Positions 5,330-5,910 of a stretch of 5,910 nt of DNA are shown here, in pieces (within the stretch, counting starts at the first letter, position 1; each line of letters starts with the position of its first letter). The translations under genes were made by a program, and so were the position numbers. A model generated the notes under the pieces. The model had not been told where the DNA came from. It did not search any database and was given only the letters and a program-made list of their open reading frames with translations. The stretch comes from an uncultured bacterium (GTDB lineage Bacteria > Desulfobacterota > Desulfovibrionia > Desulfovibrionales > Desulfovibrionaceae): positions 1 to 5,910 of the forward strand of contig CAJMRA010000171.1 in NCBI GenBank assembly GCA_905215675.1. The letters run 5' to 3'.

Positions 5330-5812
5330 ATGAAAAGATTTCTGACCGTTATGGCCGCCGGTTTTCTCGGCATGTTCCTGTGCGCCTCCGTCGTTTCAGC
5401 CGCGGAAGTCAAGACCGAATACTTCACGCTGACCCTTCCCGCGCCCTGGAAGCAGCCCCAGCCCCCCCAGAAGGCCAACGGCGCCGTCTCCGCCACCGTG
5501 CAGAACACCAAGGACGGAACCGCCGTGAACATCACGGTCACGCCTGTTTCCCTCTCGGCCAAGGACCTTGCCACCCAGACGCTTTCCAACATGAAAAAGG
5601 GCGGCTTCACGGTCTCCGACCCCAAGGCGGTCGGCGACTTCTACATGGGCGAATTCACCAAGGGGCCTGCCAAGGGCGTCTGCTACTTCGGCTCCAACGG
5701 CAAGGTCGGCGGCGTCGCCACCATTCTGGGCGTCACGCTCGACACCGGTAAGGAACTGCTGTCCAAGAATTTCAAGCCCGCCGACGACAAGCTGTTCCCC
5801 ACGTCCTTCTAG
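5330..5812 (+). CDS. Small exported protein of unknown function, 160 aa
   Basis: The protein begins with a clear Sec signal peptide: MKR, then a hydrophobic stretch to about residue 22, with a likely cleavage at VSA-AE (after residue 24). C18 lies inside the hydrophobic core without a lipobox, so it is not an obvious lipoprotein. The mature part is about 136 residues, with a beta-rich start (YFTLTLPAPW, 31-40), alternating strands around residues 50-71, an amphipathic segment (LSAKDLATQTLSNMKKGG, 74-91), and glycine-rich strands about 117-134. It has a single cysteine, C118. The FTLTLPAPW opening resembles the DcrB/PsbP/Mog1-like fold, but this is a shape impression, not an assignment. It has no homology to its neighbours that I can see and is divergent from the transporter gene. 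It is followed 18 bp later by a hairpin-rich repeat. Expression in the periplasm is expected; the role is unknown. Confidence 0.88.
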   Translation: MKRFLTVMAAGFLGMFLCASVVSAAEVKTEYFTLTLPAPWKQPQPPQKANGAVSATVQNTKDGTAVNITVTPVSLSAKDLATQTLSNMKKGGFTVSDPKAVGDFYMGEFTKGPAKGVCYFGSNGKVGGVATILGVTLDTGKELLSKNFKPADDKLFPTSF

Positions 5813-5830
5813 ACAGGCGACTCATTACCA

Positions 5831-5910
5831 GAGCGTTTCAAACTGAAATTGCTCGAGAGCGTTTTCACCTTTGAAAAAGGTGAAAACGCGAGGCGGCGGC
5901 ACAGCGCCGC
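5831..5910 (+). repeat. Intergenic hairpin-rich repeat element, copy 2 (cut by window end)
   Basis: This starts 18 bp after the stop of the exported-protein gene. First comes a small imperfect hairpin (5831-5854) whose 5833-5854 part matches the far end of copy 1. Then 5856-5910 matches the beginning of copy 1 (3480 back to 3428), including a perfect 13-bp stem (5859-5871 with 5877-5889, 5-nt loop). The final GC hairpin is truncated by the window edge. Relative to copy 1 the module order is different: the tail-like module comes before the head-like module, as if two units abut here. Confidence 0.75.

Overview
This 5.9 kb, GC-rich window looks like part of the chromosome of a strictly anaerobic, sulfur-metabolising bacterium, most likely of the Desulfovibrio/Bilophila group. 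That placement is an inference. It rests on a two-subunit enzyme of the adenylylsulfate (APS) reductase type, a Crp/Fnr regulator of the kind common in those bacteria, and the base composition. No marker gene fixes the taxonomy.

Layout: four genes lie on the minus strand and are read from right to left. They are a DASS/SLC13-type anion transporter (3495-5036), an AprA-like FAD protein (1424-3199), an AprB-like protein with two [4Fe-4S] clusters (937-1299), and a Crp/Fnr-type regulator (114-821). A fifth gene (5330-5812) points the other way from the transporter and encodes a small exported protein of unknown function. The 293 bp between the two divergent genes holds an AT-rich likely promoter zone and, just upstream of the transporter on its own strand, a textbook-looking intrinsic terminator or attenuator (5072-5100).

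The central finding is the AprA/AprB-like pair. The small subunit keeps all eight cluster cysteines, and the Trp next to the second cluster motif, at the same residue numbers as the canonical AprB that I recall. The large subunit keeps the AprA framework, including the C-terminal RAADLHE region. However, the pair has the reverse gene order (alpha before beta), a shortened beta tail, a CPYC motif in the substrate-side region, and no sat or qmo genes beside it. I infer a cytoplasmic reductase or oxidoreductase paralogous to APS reductase. Its substrate may be an anion brought in by the neighbouring transporter, and the Crp-type protein probably regulates the locus. The substrate cannot be read from the sequence.

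The intergenic regions are rich in structure. A hairpin-rich repeat occurs downstream of the transporter gene (3336-3480) and again downstream of the exported-protein gene (5831 to the window end). Both copies have the same orientation relative to the gene they follow, and one stem carries a compensated base-pair insertion. Strong hairpins also fill the gaps between the flavoprotein and ferredoxin genes and between the ferredoxin and regulator genes.
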